The notes under the pieces: model-generated
What the model was told of the DNA's origin: nothing
Seen by the model: the letters and a program-made list of their open reading frames with translations, nothing else
Databases searched by the model: none
Part shown: piece after piece, positions 46,360 to 55,902 of the stretch
How positions within the stretch are numbered: the first letter of the stretch is position 1
Layout of the letters: each line of letters starts with the position of its first letter
Program-made: the position numbers and the translations under genes
Source of the DNA: Rhodothermus sp.
GTDB taxonomy: Bacteria > Bacteroidota > Rhodothermia > Rhodothermales > Rhodothermaceae
Reading direction: 5' to 3'
Assembly: GCA_030950375.1 (NCBI GenBank)
Contig: JAUZRN010000017.1
Coordinates: 1-64,000 of the forward strand
DNA: 64,000 nt

Positions 46360-46552
46360 CTACAGCTCGCCCCTCAATCTGACAACATGGCGTTGCGCGC
46401 TGGGCTGCAGGCGGCATTGTTCACCTGCCCGTACATACCGTCCGCCCTCCAGCATTTTGGGATCTACGATCCAGCATTCCTGTAAGTCTGCCTGCGTGTA
46501 GGGATACCGTTTTGTCCGGCCATCCAGAGGCCCAATGACCTCAGGTCCACAT
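46360..46552 (-). pseudogene. Small frameshifted reading frame between the CDF gene and uvrC
   Basis: From 46543 to 46360 the minus strand reads as a coherent, polar peptide (GPLDGRTKRYPYTQADLQE, then a segment ending RHVVRLRGEL) with a stop at 46360-46362. An ATG at 46552 begins MWT and then meets a TGA; removing one base there joins it smoothly to the long frame. This suggests a single-base frameshift in a gene of about 63 codons. I recognise no family. It may also be chance. Confidence 0.3.
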
Positions 46553-46621
46553 GGTACAGGCTACCCCTAACTTCAGGGTTTCTTGTTCTACAGGGAACCC
46601 CGGAAGATTTCGGGCGAACGT

Positions 46622-48478
46622 ATGGACGCCATGAACACGGCGTTGCAGGAAAAACTGGCCCATCTGCCTACCCGCCCGGGCGTCTACATTCATCGCGACG
46701 CTGCGGGCCAGGCGCTCTATGTCGGCAAGGCAAAAAATCTACGCCAGCGCGTCCGCTCCTATTTTCAGGAAGGACGTCCACGCGACGGTCGGCTCGAAGC
46801 CCTCGTGCGCAAGATTGCTGATGTCGAAGTCATCGTAACCGATACGGAGGCGGAAGCGCTTATTCTTGAAAACAACCTGATCAAGCAACTCAAGCCCCGC
46901 TACAACATCAACCTGCGGGACGATAAGACCTACCCGTATATCTGTATTGCCAATGAGCGCTTTCCCCGCGTTTTTCCGACACGGCGCATCCGCAAAGACG
47001 GCGCCAAGTACTTCGGCCCTTATACTGATGTAAGCCAGATGCATCGGCTGCTACGGCTGATCCGTTCGCTGTTCAAGCTCCGTACCTGCAACCTGAACCT
47101 CTCGCCCGAAGCAATCGCGGCCGGAAAGTACCAGCCTTGCCTGGAGTATCATATTCAGAAGTGCGCAGCTCCCTGTGTCGGACTCCAGTCTGAAGAAGAC
47201 TACAACGCTACCATTCGTCAGATTGAGCAGTTGTTGAACGGAAAGACGCAGGCGCTCATTGCCCAGCTTCGGAAATCCATGAAAGCCCGGGCGGCCGCGC
47301 TGGACTTCGAGGGAGCTGCCGAACTACGCGACCAGATCCGGTTGCTTGAGCAGCACGCTGAGCGTCAGAAGATCGTCAGTCATGATTTCGCCGATCGCGA
47401 TGTGTTTGCCTTGGCTGTCGATCGTACGGACGGCGTGGCCTGTGGTGTGGTGTTTCAGGTGCGAGAAGGCAAGGTAATCGGTCGGCGTCACCGATACCTG
47501 CGTCGCATCGAAGGACAATGCGAGGGTGCGCTTCTGCAGGCTTTTGTCGAGAACTACTACGCCGAAGCGGTCTTCTTTCCCGACGAAGTGCTCCTGTCGC
47601 ACGAACTGGAAGAGCCAGGCGCGCTGGAAGCCCTGTTGCGCGAGCGGCGAGGCAGGAAGGTGCCGCTGCGCGTCCCCAGACGTGGGGATAAAGCCGGTCT
47701 GGTACAGTTGGCCGAAGCTAATGCTCGACTGTTGCTCGAAGAATGGCGACTGGCGCAAAAAAAACGTGGAGAGGCACGCATTCCGGAAGCCGTTCGTGCC
47801 CTCCAGGAGGCATTGCATCTTCCCCACCTGCCTCGCCGCATCGAATGCTTTGACATCTCGCATCTGGGGGGCACCGGGACGGTGGCCTCCTGTGTGGTCT
47901 TCGAAGATGGACGCCCCAGTAAGCGCCACTATCGCACGTTCAAGATTCGTAGCGTTACCCCGGGCAAACCGGACGATTATCAGGCCATGCGCGAGGCCGT
48001 TACCCGGCGCTATCGACGCCTGCTGGACGAAGGCGGTCCATGGCCCGACCTGGTCGTAATCGACGGCGGCAAAGGTCAGCTTGCCAGCGCCCTGGACGCA
48101 CTCGACACCCTGTCGTTACGCGGCCGCTTTCCCGTCATCGGCCTTGCCAAGCGACTCGAAGAGATCTATCGTCCGGGCGATCCAGACCCCTACCAGCTTC
48201 CCAAAACCAGCCCCGCCCTGCAGCTACTGCAGCGCGTCCGCAACGAAGCACACCGCTTCGCCGTGACCATGCAACGCCGTCAGCGTCGCCGTGTACTACA
48301 CTCGGCCCTGCTCAACATCCCGGGCATTGGTCCCCGCTCGGTCGAAAAGTTGCTCAAGCACTTCGGTTCGGTAAAGCGCGTGCGTGAGGCCGACCTGGAG
48401 GCGCTGGCTGCCATTGTCGGACAGGCTCGTGCCAGACGCCTCCGCCAGTACTTCGAACAGTTGGACCCTTCAAGCTGA
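46622..48478 (+). CDS. uvrC: Excinuclease ABC subunit C (UvrC)
   Basis: A 618-residue nuclease of nucleotide-excision repair; I start at the ATG at 46622 (MDAMNTALQEKLAHLPTRPG). The GIY-YIG domain is RPGVYIHRDAAGQALYVGKA, cutting 3' of the lesion. A UVR motif (AALDFEGAAELRDQIRLLE) binds UvrB. The RNase H-like endonuclease domain (CFDISHLGGTGTVASCVVF) makes the 5' cut, and two helix-hairpin-helix motifs end the protein (IPGIGPRSVEKLLKHFGS). The length is normal. Confidence 0.95.
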   Translation: MDAMNTALQEKLAHLPTRPGVYIHRDAAGQALYVGKAKNLRQRVRSYFQEGRPRDGRLEALVRKIADVEVIVTDTEAEALILENNLIKQLKPRYNINLRDDKTYPYICIANERFPRVFPTRRIRKDGAKYFGPYTDVSQMHRLLRLIRSLFKLRTCNLNLSPEAIAAGKYQPCLEYHIQKCAAPCVGLQSEEDYNATIRQIEQLLNGKTQALIAQLRKSMKARAAALDFEGAAELRDQIRLLEQHAERQKIVSHDFADRDVFALAVDRTDGVACGVVFQVREGKVIGRRHRYLRRIEGQCEGALLQAFVENYYAEAVFFPDEVLLSHELEEPGALEALLRERRGRKVPLRVPRRGDKAGLVQLAEANARLLLEEWRLAQKKRGEARIPEAVRALQEALHLPHLPRRIECFDISHLGGTGTVASCVVFEDGRPSKRHYRTFKIRSVTPGKPDDYQAMREAVTRRYRRLLDEGGPWPDLVVIDGGKGQLASALDALDTLSLRGRFPVIGLAKRLEEIYRPGDPDPYQLPKTSPALQLLQRVRNEAHRFAVTMQRRQRRRVLHSALLNIPGIGPRSVEKLLKHFGSVKRVREADLEALAAIVGQARARRLRQYFEQLDPSS

Positions 48479-48548
48479 CCACTGGCAATTTCCCCCACGT
48501 CGTGCTATGTTTGCGGCAAGATTCGCTATACATCAGCCTGCTATTGCT

Positions 48549-49550
48549 ATGTTGAACTATATCTGGGCCGGTTTGATCATTTTCAGCCTGGTGTTTGCAG
48601 TTGCCTCGGACGTACGTGACCTGGTGCGTGACACCTATCGCAATGGGGATCCCCTGCCGGTCACGCTTGTCTTTCCCGAAGGCTATCGCCCGGAGGTACG
48701 TCGCCAGCCCGTCGTGGTACAGATCGATTCGGCCACGTTTCGGGCCTTCTACCGTACGGAGACAACCCCGGCCCCAGCCTATACGGGCGAGCTGGTGCAG
48801 TTTCGCTCCGGCCGTGAGTTGCGCTTTGCCAGCGAGGTGGACCTGCCTGAGCCCCTGGCTACAATTCGCCAGGTGACTTCGCCCCGCGCCAATGAGCTAC
48901 GCGGCACGCTCCATACGTTGACGTTTCGCTCCGACTCGCTGGCTACCGCGGCCCTCGTGTTCGCCCCGGTGCGCTTTGTGCGCCTGCAGGCTATCACCGA
49001 CGCTGCCTTTGAGTTTGCCCGAACGGCCGTCACGCTGGCGCTGGGACTCATTGGCTTGCTGGCGCTCTGGCTTGGCTTACTGCGCATTGCCGAAACGGCC
49101 GGGCTTGTACAGCACCTGGCCCGCTGGACCCAACCACTCCTGCGGCCACTTTTTCCCGACGTGCCCCGTGATCATCCAGCCTTTGCCCTTATCACACTCA
49201 ACCTGACGGCTAATATGCTCGGCTTAGGCAATGCGGCCACGCCTCTGGGTATCAAAGCCATGGAAGCGCTCCAGAAGCTCAATCCGCGCCCCGACACGGC
49301 CACCAATGCGATGGTCATGCTGCTGGCAATGAACACCGCCAGCGTACAACTCGTGCCTCCTGTACTGCTTATGGCCATCATGGGCGCGGCGATCAACGAG
49401 CTGATCCTGCCCATTATCCTGGTCACGCTGACCTCACTCGTCGTGGCCATCATTGCCGCCAAATTGTTAGCACGATTGCCCGCCTACCGTCATCCTGAGC
49501 CTCAACAGGCTACGACCGACCATCATCCCCAACCCAAAACAGATGCCTGA
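48549..49550 (+). CDS. spmA: Nucleoside-recognition domain membrane protein (SpmA-like)
   Basis: I start at the ATG at 48549 (MLNYIWAGLIIFSLVFAVAS), 70 bases after uvrC. The 333-residue protein has an N-terminal membrane segment, then a soluble stretch of about 120 residues, then Gate/nucleoside-recognition membrane segments including LNLTANMLGLGNAATPLGIK. This resembles SpmA, named in Bacillus for spore maturation but widespread in non-sporulating bacteria with unknown substrate. The partner spmB follows 5 bases later. Confidence 0.82.
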   Translation: MLNYIWAGLIIFSLVFAVASDVRDLVRDTYRNGDPLPVTLVFPEGYRPEVRRQPVVVQIDSATFRAFYRTETTPAPAYTGELVQFRSGRELRFASEVDLPEPLATIRQVTSPRANELRGTLHTLTFRSDSLATAALVFAPVRFVRLQAITDAAFEFARTAVTLALGLIGLLALWLGLLRIAETAGLVQHLARWTQPLLRPLFPDVPRDHPAFALITLNLTANMLGLGNAATPLGIKAMEALQKLNPRPDTATNAMVMLLAMNTASVQLVPPVLLMAIMGAAINELILPIILVTLTSLVVAIIAAKLLARLPAYRHPEPQQATTDHHPQPKTDA

Positions 49551-49555
49551 ACGCC

Positions 49556-50101
49556 ATGGACGCTTTCCGCACCCTGATCGAGACGCTGTCGCTATTGATC
49601 CTACCACTGTTGATCGTGGGCTTTCCCCTTTATGGCCTGTTGCGCCGCGTGCCCGTCTATGAGGCTTTTGTCGAAGGTGCCCGGGAAGGGTTCGACGTCG
49701 CTGTTCGTATTATTCCCTATCTGGTGGCGATCCTGTTTGCCATCGGCATGTTTCGCGCCTCAGGGGCCATGGATTTTCTGATCGAGCTGCTGCGTCCTGT
49801 GCTACACCCCCTGCGCATCCCACCTGAAGTGTTGCCCATGGCGATCCTGCGTCCCCTGACCGGCTCCGGATCGGCAGCTGTTGTGCTCGACCTGATTCGT
49901 CAGTATGGTGAGGACTCCCTCTTTGTCAAAATCGCCGCCGTGATGTTCGGCTCCACTGAAACGACTTTCTATGTGCTGGTGGTATACTTCGGAGCGGTCA
50001 ACATCTCCAAGACACGCCATGCTGTACCGGCCGGGCTGATCGCCGACGTCGCCGCCATGCTCATGGCGATCTATCTGGTGCAATGGTTGTTTGCCGGATA
50101 G
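49556..50101 (+). CDS. spmB: Nucleoside-recognition domain membrane protein (SpmB-like)
   Basis: A 181-residue membrane protein with the SpmB pattern: PLYGLLRRVPVYEAFVEGAR, EGFDVAVRIIPYLVAILFAI, and MAILRPLTGSGSAAVVLDLI. It pairs with SpmA. The two genes are adjacent across many phyla and are thought to form a membrane complex of unknown transport function. The stop is followed by a 330-base gap. Confidence 0.87.
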   Translation: MDAFRTLIETLSLLILPLLIVGFPLYGLLRRVPVYEAFVEGAREGFDVAVRIIPYLVAILFAIGMFRASGAMDFLIELLRPVLHPLRIPPEVLPMAILRPLTGSGSAAVVLDLIRQYGEDSLFVKIAAVMFGSTETTFYVLVVYFGAVNISKTRHAVPAGLIADVAAMLMAIYLVQWLFAG

Positions 50102-50434
50102 AAGCGCGGGGAATCCGCTGAAGTTCGACTGTTTTCGAACACCTACCTACCCCCTGCAAAATACACAGCTGTGGGGGCACCACTTTGACCGAACGCATGC
50201 AAATGCCCAAGAGCGAGCCGCAGCAGTCCGTTCATGAATCCGTCGTCATCAGAACAGGCTGCTGCCTCAGATCAATGGCCCTTTTGTTTGCAGATAGCGA
50301 CAGCAAGCTGACAGTTTTTTTCATCCCTGCTGATTCCCCCTCTATGGTGTAGCACCAACGTTGTACGATGGTCAACTCGCTTTGAAAATCAAAGCACAAG
50401 GTTATAAATTTTCTTCTAAAAATATCGAGGTGTT
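50102..50434. other. Intergenic stretch before the 163-residue membrane protein
   Basis: No gene or clear repeat. The last 60 bases become AT-rich and should contain the promoter of the next gene. Confidence 0.4.
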
Positions 50435-50926
50435 ATGTCAAAGAAGCTTCCTTCTATACTCCTGGGGGGCGCGGTGATCGCCGTTACGAATACACTTCTT
50501 GGCATGTTCGTGCTGCACTTTGCCCTGAAGCAGTCTCCCCTGGCAGTGTTGATCAGTTATCTGGGCTGTCTGGTAAGTATCGGCGCCGGATTGCTGGCCG
50601 TCTGGCATTATACCAGTACGTATCAGGAAACGGTATCCGGTCGTCAGGGCGCCATCCTGGGATTCTGGGCTGGTGCTGCCGCAATGCTTATCGGAAGTAT
50701 TCTGTCGGGCCTGCTGAAGTGGACTGGTCTGATGCCAGACGTTCCCGCACAGATGCACTACAATGTGCCATCTTTTGCCCTGCACTGGTCCTTTCAGATA
50801 CTGGTGTATCTGTTTACCGTTGTTATCTATGCCCTTCTCGGGCTGATAGGCGGCGTTATTGGCGCGGCCCTTTTCAAGAAAGGGTCGGCGTACCAGCACG
50901 CCTCAACTGAGTCGGACTTTATTTGA
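50435..50926 (+). CDS. Four-TM membrane protein (DUF4199-like)
   Basis: A 163-residue protein with membrane segments near 8-30, 34-54, 74-94 and 118-147. The pattern of four helices with a short polar loop (SGRQGAILGFWAGA) resembles the DUF4199 family common in Bacteroidota, but the similarity is only by layout and I am not sure of it. No catalytic residues can be assigned. It stands alone between spmB and purA (convergent with purA). Confidence 0.6.
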   Translation: MSKKLPSILLGGAVIAVTNTLLGMFVLHFALKQSPLAVLISYLGCLVSIGAGLLAVWHYTSTYQETVSGRQGAILGFWAGAAAMLIGSILSGLLKWTGLMPDVPAQMHYNVPSFALHWSFQILVYLFTVVIYALLGLIGGVIGAALFKKGSAYQHASTESDFI

Positions 50927-51209
50927 GCCCGGGCGAGGTCTCAGGACCGAAGGGCTCAGGGCGGCCTCAGCAGTCAGCCCACACGGATGTCTTTGCGGTG
51001 TCGCAGGCCTCAAAGCCAGCACAGTGGTCAACAACCTGTACGTACCGAAGTATCGTCCAAAAATCGCCGCAGCGTCATGGATTCGAACCGGCCTGCCCCT
51101 TGCAGCCTTTCCTCAACTACCACTGTTCTTCGTTTCTGTCGCGTACTGCCTTGCAAGCGCTACCCGATCTGCCTGCCATATACCAGCGGCGTGCCTGAAT
51201 AAGGTGCGT
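50927..51209. other. Intergenic region between convergent genes
   Basis: No gene. A 7-bp inverted repeat GCCTGAA/TTCAGGC (51193-51215) overlaps the purA stop codon, but it lacks a T tract, so I do not call it a terminator. Confidence 0.35.
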
Positions 51210-52511
51210 TCAGGCCGAAGCGGGGATGATAGCCCGGCCATTCCAGATGGTCTGCTCACGCCTGGGGCCGGTAGAGACCAGGCTGATATCGACCCCTGTG
51301 AAGCGTGCAATAAATTCCAGGTATTGCCGGGCCGCACCGGGTAGATCTTCCAGGCGATTGACGCCGGTAATATCGTCCTGCCATCCAGAAAGCACCTCGT
51401 AGAGGGGTTGGACCTTTTCCAGCGTGTGCGCTTCGCTGGGAAAGCGCTGGCTGATTTTACCGTCGTATTGATACTGAGTACATACGGGCAGCTCATCGAA
51501 TCCAGTCAGCACATCCAGTTTTGTGATGGCCAGCTCTGTAAAGCCATTGATCATCGCCGAGTAACGCAACGCCACCAGGTCGAGCCAGCCACAGCGGCGA
51601 GGGCGCCCGGTTGTCGCTCCGTATTCGTGTCCCATGACGCGCAGGCGTTCACCAATCTCATTGTCCTGCTCGGTAGGAAACGGCCCGTTACCCACCCGAG
51701 TGCAGTAGGCCTTGACGATTCCGATGATGCGTGTGATAGCCGTCGGAGGAATACCCAGACCCGTACAACACCCCCCTACAGTGGGGTGGCTGGAAGTCAC
51801 GTACGGATACGTGCCAAAGTCTACATCCAGCAACGATCCCTGCGCACCTTCGGCCAGGATATGCTTACCCTCACGCAGCGCTCGGTTCAGGTATTCGGCT
51901 GTGTCCGTCACATAAGGATCGATCAATTTGTCGAACTCGACATATTCTTCGATAATCGCATCCACATCCAGCGCTTCTGCCTTGTAAACCTCGCGTAAAA
52001 TGGCATTTTTCTCTTCGATCGCCTGTTTGAGTTTCTTGCGCAGCACATCTCGATCGAGCAGATCCACTACGCGAATACCCGTACGGGCAAACTTGTCCAT
52101 ATAAGCCGGTCCGATGCCGCGTCGGGTCGTGCCGATGGCATCGGCATCCCGAAAACGCTCACGCGCTTCCTCCAGCTTACGATGATAGGGCATAATCAGG
52201 TGGGCATTGTGCGAGATGAGCAATCGCCCCTCCACTTCATATCCCAGCGAGCGGATCATACGGATCTCCTCAAGCAGGGCCACCGGATCGAGCACAACGC
52301 CATTGCCGATCACACAGGTAACGCCTTCATGAAAGATGCCACTGGGCACCAGATGCAGTACAAAGGTTTTATCTCCCCAGCAGATGGTATGTCCGGCATT
52401 GGCTCCTCCTTGATAGCGCGCGACAATGTCGACCTCCTGACTGAGCAGATCGACCATCTTCCCTTTACCTTCATCCCCCCATTGGCTTCCGATGACAACC
52501 GTTACCGGCAT
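51210..52511 (-). CDS. purA: Adenylosuccinate synthetase
   Basis: A 433-residue GTP-dependent enzyme that forms adenylosuccinate from IMP and aspartate, the first committed step to AMP. The N-terminal P-loop GSQWGDEGKGKMVDLLS, the IMP-binding stretch GANAGHTI, RGIGPAYMDKFARTGI and the C-terminal TTGRPRRCGWLDLVALRYS are all typical. The length is normal. It follows the STAS gene on the same strand but is separated from it by a terminator-like hairpin, so it probably has its own promoter. Confidence 0.96.
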   Translation of the reverse strand: MPVTVVIGSQWGDEGKGKMVDLLSQEVDIVARYQGGANAGHTICWGDKTFVLHLVPSGIFHEGVTCVIGNGVVLDPVALLEEIRMIRSLGYEVEGRLLISHNAHLIMPYHRKLEEARERFRDADAIGTTRRGIGPAYMDKFARTGIRVVDLLDRDVLRKKLKQAIEEKNAILREVYKAEALDVDAIIEEYVEFDKLIDPYVTDTAEYLNRALREGKHILAEGAQGSLLDVDFGTYPYVTSSHPTVGGCCTGLGIPPTAITRIIGIVKAYCTRVGNGPFPTEQDNEIGERLRVMGHEYGATTGRPRRCGWLDLVALRYSAMINGFTELAITKLDVLTGFDELPVCTQYQYDGKISQRFPSEAHTLEKVQPLYEVLSGWQDDITGVNRLEDLPGAARQYLEFIARFTGVDISLVSTGPRREQTIWNGRAIIPASA

Positions 52512-52547
52512 CGCTGAACACCTCTGGTTTTGTGTACAAACATGGTA

Positions 52548-52574
52548 AAGGCGGCGGTTGCGATCCGCCGCCTT
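52548..52574 (-). terminator. Terminator-like hairpin between the STAS gene and purA
   Basis: AAGGCGGCGG and CCGCCGCCTT form a 10-bp stem with a 7-base loop, about 30 bases after the STAS stop codon on the minus strand. The following T run is short (TTT). Confidence 0.65.
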
Positions 52575-52602
52575 CGTTCCCTAAGGGTGGCTCGTCCCGA
52601 CC

Positions 52603-52977
52603 TCAGTCTGACGATTGCTCTACAGGCACCGGTGGATCACTTTCGAAGCTTTTGACGGCTTCCTCCACCGAATCGTAGTGCTTAAACACGGTAATCAGTT
52701 TGGTGATCACCAGCAGCGACTGAATGCGGTCAGCTACGTTGGCCAGCCGCAGATCTCCTCCCGCATTACGCAGCGAGGTCAACGCACTGATGAGCATCCC
52801 CAGCCCACTGGAGTTCATGAACTTCACTTTCGATAGATCCACGACCACATTTTTCTTCCCTTCTCGAATCAGTTCATGAATCTTTTCGTGCAGCTTGGCG
52901 CCATCAGGCCCTCCCATCACATTGCCTTTGAGCACAAGCACGACAGCATTGTAGCGTTCTTCGATGGAGAAATTCAT
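52603..52977 (-). CDS. STAS-domain anti-sigma factor antagonist-like protein
   Basis: A 124-residue single-domain protein of the SpoIIAA/RsbV type. FMNSSGLGMLISAL contains the conserved Ser that is phosphorylated in this family; VVDLSKVKFMNSSG precedes it. The acidic C-terminal tail is short. By analogy it would bind and release an anti-sigma kinase, although no such kinase is encoded nearby. It lies 17 bases downstream of secF and is probably co-transcribed with secDF. Confidence 0.85.
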   Translation of the reverse strand: MNFSIEERYNAVVLVLKGNVMGGPDGAKLHEKIHELIREGKKNVVVDLSKVKFMNSSGLGMLISALTSLRNAGGDLRLANVADRIQSLLVITKLITVFKHYDSVEEAVKSFESDPPVPVEQSSD

Positions 52978-52994
52978 TGTACCTACTGGGTTAG

Positions 52995-53918
52995 TTAGCG
53001 CGCCGTTGTCAGACGATGTGTCGCCTTCCTTTCTCGCAACTCAATCACCACAGGCGAAGCTACAAATATAGACGAATATGTACCAATAATAATACCTACC
53101 ATCAAAGCGAACGAAAATCCTCGCAATACTTCCCCTCCAAATATAAAGAGGATACCCACCACCAGCAAGGTGGTACCCGAAGTGATTATGGTCCGGCTCA
53201 GCGTCGTATTGATCGAGAGGTTCACAACCTCATCAAACGGCTTGGTTTTAAAGAGGTTCATGTATTCGCGGATGCGGTCAAAGACGACCACCGTGTCGTT
53301 GAGCGAGTATCCTACGATGGTCAGGAAGGCTGCGATGATCGTCTGGTCGATCTCCAGGGAAAACGGCAACCAGCCATGGAGAAACGAGAACAGCCCGAGC
53401 GTGATCAGCACGTCGTGAAACAGGGCAGCCACAGCCCCTAAACTGAAGCGCCATTCAAAACGAATCAGGATGTAAACAAAAATGACAAGCAGAGCTCCCA
53501 GGATCGCATAAATAGCACCGCGTTTCAGATCTTCCGCAAAACGGGGGCCGACGATGTTCGTCTGCACCAACTCGGGCTGGGTTTCCGGAAAGCGTTCCCG
53601 GATGGTTTCCAGGATCTGCCGTTGCATTTCATCAATGTCGCCTTCGGCCGCCACCCGGATCAGGATATCCTCAGCGCCATAGGTCTTCACCTCAGGCTCC
53701 GATCCAAGCACAGGCGTCAGTGCTTCACGGATAGCGGTGGCACCAGGAGCGGTAGCCCCACGTACGATAAACTCCATTCCGCCTTTAAAGTCGATCCCCA
53801 GCTCCAGCCCACGTGTTACCAGGGACACCAGACTGAGCAACATGAGCAGGCCGGAGAAAACGTAGGCCTTTTTTCGATGCTGAACAAATGGAATATTGAC
53901 ATTCTCAAAGAGCCGCAT
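52995..53918 (-). CDS. secF: Protein translocase subunit SecF
   Basis: A 307-residue membrane protein; the ATG at 53918 (MRLFENVNIPFVQHRKKAYV) gives a normal N-terminus. LGIDFKGGMEF is the periplasmic loop motif, and the four C-terminal membrane segments include VVVFDRIREYMN and SINTTLSRTIITSGTTLL. With SecD it uses proton motive force to pull exported proteins outward. It begins 29 bases after secD. Confidence 0.95.
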   Translation of the reverse strand: MRLFENVNIPFVQHRKKAYVFSGLLMLLSLVSLVTRGLELGIDFKGGMEFIVRGATAPGATAIREALTPVLGSEPEVKTYGAEDILIRVAAEGDIDEMQRQILETIRERFPETQPELVQTNIVGPRFAEDLKRGAIYAILGALLVIFVYILIRFEWRFSLGAVAALFHDVLITLGLFSFLHGWLPFSLEIDQTIIAAFLTIVGYSLNDTVVVFDRIREYMNLFKTKPFDEVVNLSINTTLSRTIITSGTTLLVVGILFIFGGEVLRGFSFALMVGIIIGTYSSIFVASPVVIELRERKATHRLTTAR

Positions 53919-53947
53919 GATTGCTTTCCGTCGGTTTGTCTGCTGTT

Positions 53948-55798
53948 TCAACCTACACTGACCATCACTTTGCGCTCCAACACCAGATAATCGAAGATGA
54001 TGCGTGTAATCACGATGGCGCTAAAGAGCGACGCGGCAATTCCTGCCATGAGCGTTACGGCAAAGCCCTGAATAGGGCCCACCCCAAACGAATACAGAAT
54101 GGCACCGGTGAAGAACGTCGTGATGTTTGCGTCAAAGATTGCGCTGAACGCTTTGGAATAGCCCAGGTCAATGGCTGCCCGCAACGTTTTGCCCGTGGCT
54201 TGCTCTTCACGAATGCGCTCAAAGATAAGCACGTTCGCATCGACAGCCATGCCGATCGTCAGCATGATACCGGCGATGCCGGGCAGCGTCAGCGTTGCCT
54301 TGAAGGCAGCCAGAATGCCCAGAATAAAGATGATGTTGAGCACCAGGGCCAGGTCGGCGATCATGCCGCCCGTACGGTAGTAGAAGATCATAAACAGCGC
54401 CACGATTAGCAGACCAGCAAGCACCGAGCGCAAACCGGCCCGGATGGACGCTTCACCTAAGCTGGGCCCTACGGTACGTTCCTCGATGATCTCCATCGGG
54501 GCCGGCAGCGCACCGGACTTCAGTACGGTCACGATATCCTGTGCCTCCTCCCGTGAATCCAGCCCGGTGATCGACGACCGGCCACTCGGAATGCGCTCGT
54601 TGACAACCGGATAGGAATACACCACATTGTCCAGCACAATGGCGATGTGCTTCCCTACGTTGGCCCCGGTCAGACGCGCCCAGATGCGTGCGCCCTCTGA
54701 GTTCATGGTCATCGATACCTGAGGCCGGTTCAGCTCGTCAAACTCGACCCGGGCATCCGTAATCACCTCGCCGGTCAACTCCACCTCCTTGCGCACGCCC
54801 AGCAGATAGTAGAGCGGTCGCCCCTGCTCGTCGGTACCCACCGGATTGGCTGTGTAGAGCAACTCGACCCCGGAAGGAAACAGTACCTGCACCTCAGGAT
54901 TGCTCAGCAAACGATTCACTGTGGCCGTATCCGGACCGGCGACAAGGCCAAACACCACCCCCTGTCCTACCGGTTGCATCACGGCCAGTAACGGATTACG
55001 CGGACGTTCCGGCGCCGGTTGCTCCCCCAACAGCGCAGCCAGCGACGTATCCGCCGTTGCCGTATCGGCTGCGGCTGTCGTATCGGACTCATAGTAGGCA
55101 ATGATGTCCTGCAGGGTCGCCTGCAACAACTGCGGATCAGCCATCAGGCGAAACTCCAGGCGAGCGGTTCCACGCAGCAGACGGCGCACGCGTTCGGGAT
55201 CATCAACGCCCGGCAGCTCAACCACAATGCGCCGATGCCCCTGCTTCTGGATCGATGGCTCGGTCACGCCGTATCGGTCGACACGGTCGCGAATGATCTC
55301 AATGGCCCGGTTGACGGCCTCTTCGACCTGTTGGCGCAGATAGGCGGCAATCTCTTCGTTTGACGAGCGGCGCGTAATCCCGGCCTCCGGGTTTCGAAAA
55401 TAGCGCGATAACCGCGCGTTCGGATCGCGCTGCTCGAACGCTTCCACAAAGGCATCAATCAGTGAAACGTTGCCAGAGCGCGCGCGTTCGCGGGCCACTG
55501 CCAGCACCTCTTCAAACGTCTCATCCACCTCGGAGGCCAGTTCCCGAATCAACGCATCGACCCGCACCTCAAGTGTCACGTGCATTCCACCCTGCAGGTC
55601 GAGCCCCAACTTAAGCGCCTTTTCGCGCAAGTTCTGGATCGTTCCATAATTGGCTTCCATAAATGCGGCCCGCTCCTCCTCCGACATGCGGTTCAGCTTG
55701 CGCTGCAGCAGCGCATACCGAACCGTCGGATACAGGTAATATCCACAGAGCAGGAGCAAAGCCAGGGTAATGCCTATCTTGAAACCGTTGCGTTTCAT
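53948..55798 (-). CDS. secD: Protein translocase subunit SecD
   Basis: A 616-residue RND-type membrane protein with an N-terminal segment, the DLQGGMHVTLEV motif, a long periplasmic domain (about 60-450) and a C-terminal membrane bundle with GMAVDANVLIFERIREE and FDANITTFFTGAILY. It assists Sec-dependent export together with secF. The length is normal for the long Bacteroidota form. The upstream neighbour is a hypothetical gene, 104 bases away. Confidence 0.95.
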   Translation of the reverse strand: MKRNGFKIGITLALLLLCGYYLYPTVRYALLQRKLNRMSEEERAAFMEANYGTIQNLREKALKLGLDLQGGMHVTLEVRVDALIRELASEVDETFEEVLAVARERARSGNVSLIDAFVEAFEQRDPNARLSRYFRNPEAGITRRSSNEEIAAYLRQQVEEAVNRAIEIIRDRVDRYGVTEPSIQKQGHRRIVVELPGVDDPERVRRLLRGTARLEFRLMADPQLLQATLQDIIAYYESDTTAAADTATADTSLAALLGEQPAPERPRNPLLAVMQPVGQGVVFGLVAGPDTATVNRLLSNPEVQVLFPSGVELLYTANPVGTDEQGRPLYYLLGVRKEVELTGEVITDARVEFDELNRPQVSMTMNSEGARIWARLTGANVGKHIAIVLDNVVYSYPVVNERIPSGRSSITGLDSREEAQDIVTVLKSGALPAPMEIIEERTVGPSLGEASIRAGLRSVLAGLLIVALFMIFYYRTGGMIADLALVLNIIFILGILAAFKATLTLPGIAGIMLTIGMAVDANVLIFERIREEQATGKTLRAAIDLGYSKAFSAIFDANITTFFTGAILYSFGVGPIQGFAVTLMAGIAASLFSAIVITRIIFDYLVLERKVMVSVG

Positions 55799-55902
55799 CT
55801 TGCCTGTATGTACTGTTGGTGGTGATCCTGAAAGACGTCCGCAACAGACGCGGAGTAGAAACCCACATCAGATCACCCCGAGCGGGATGATCCGTCCGGC
55901 CA

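Noticed and set aside
51193-51215. Inverted repeat as purA terminator
   Set aside because: It overlaps the stop codon and lacks a T tract.
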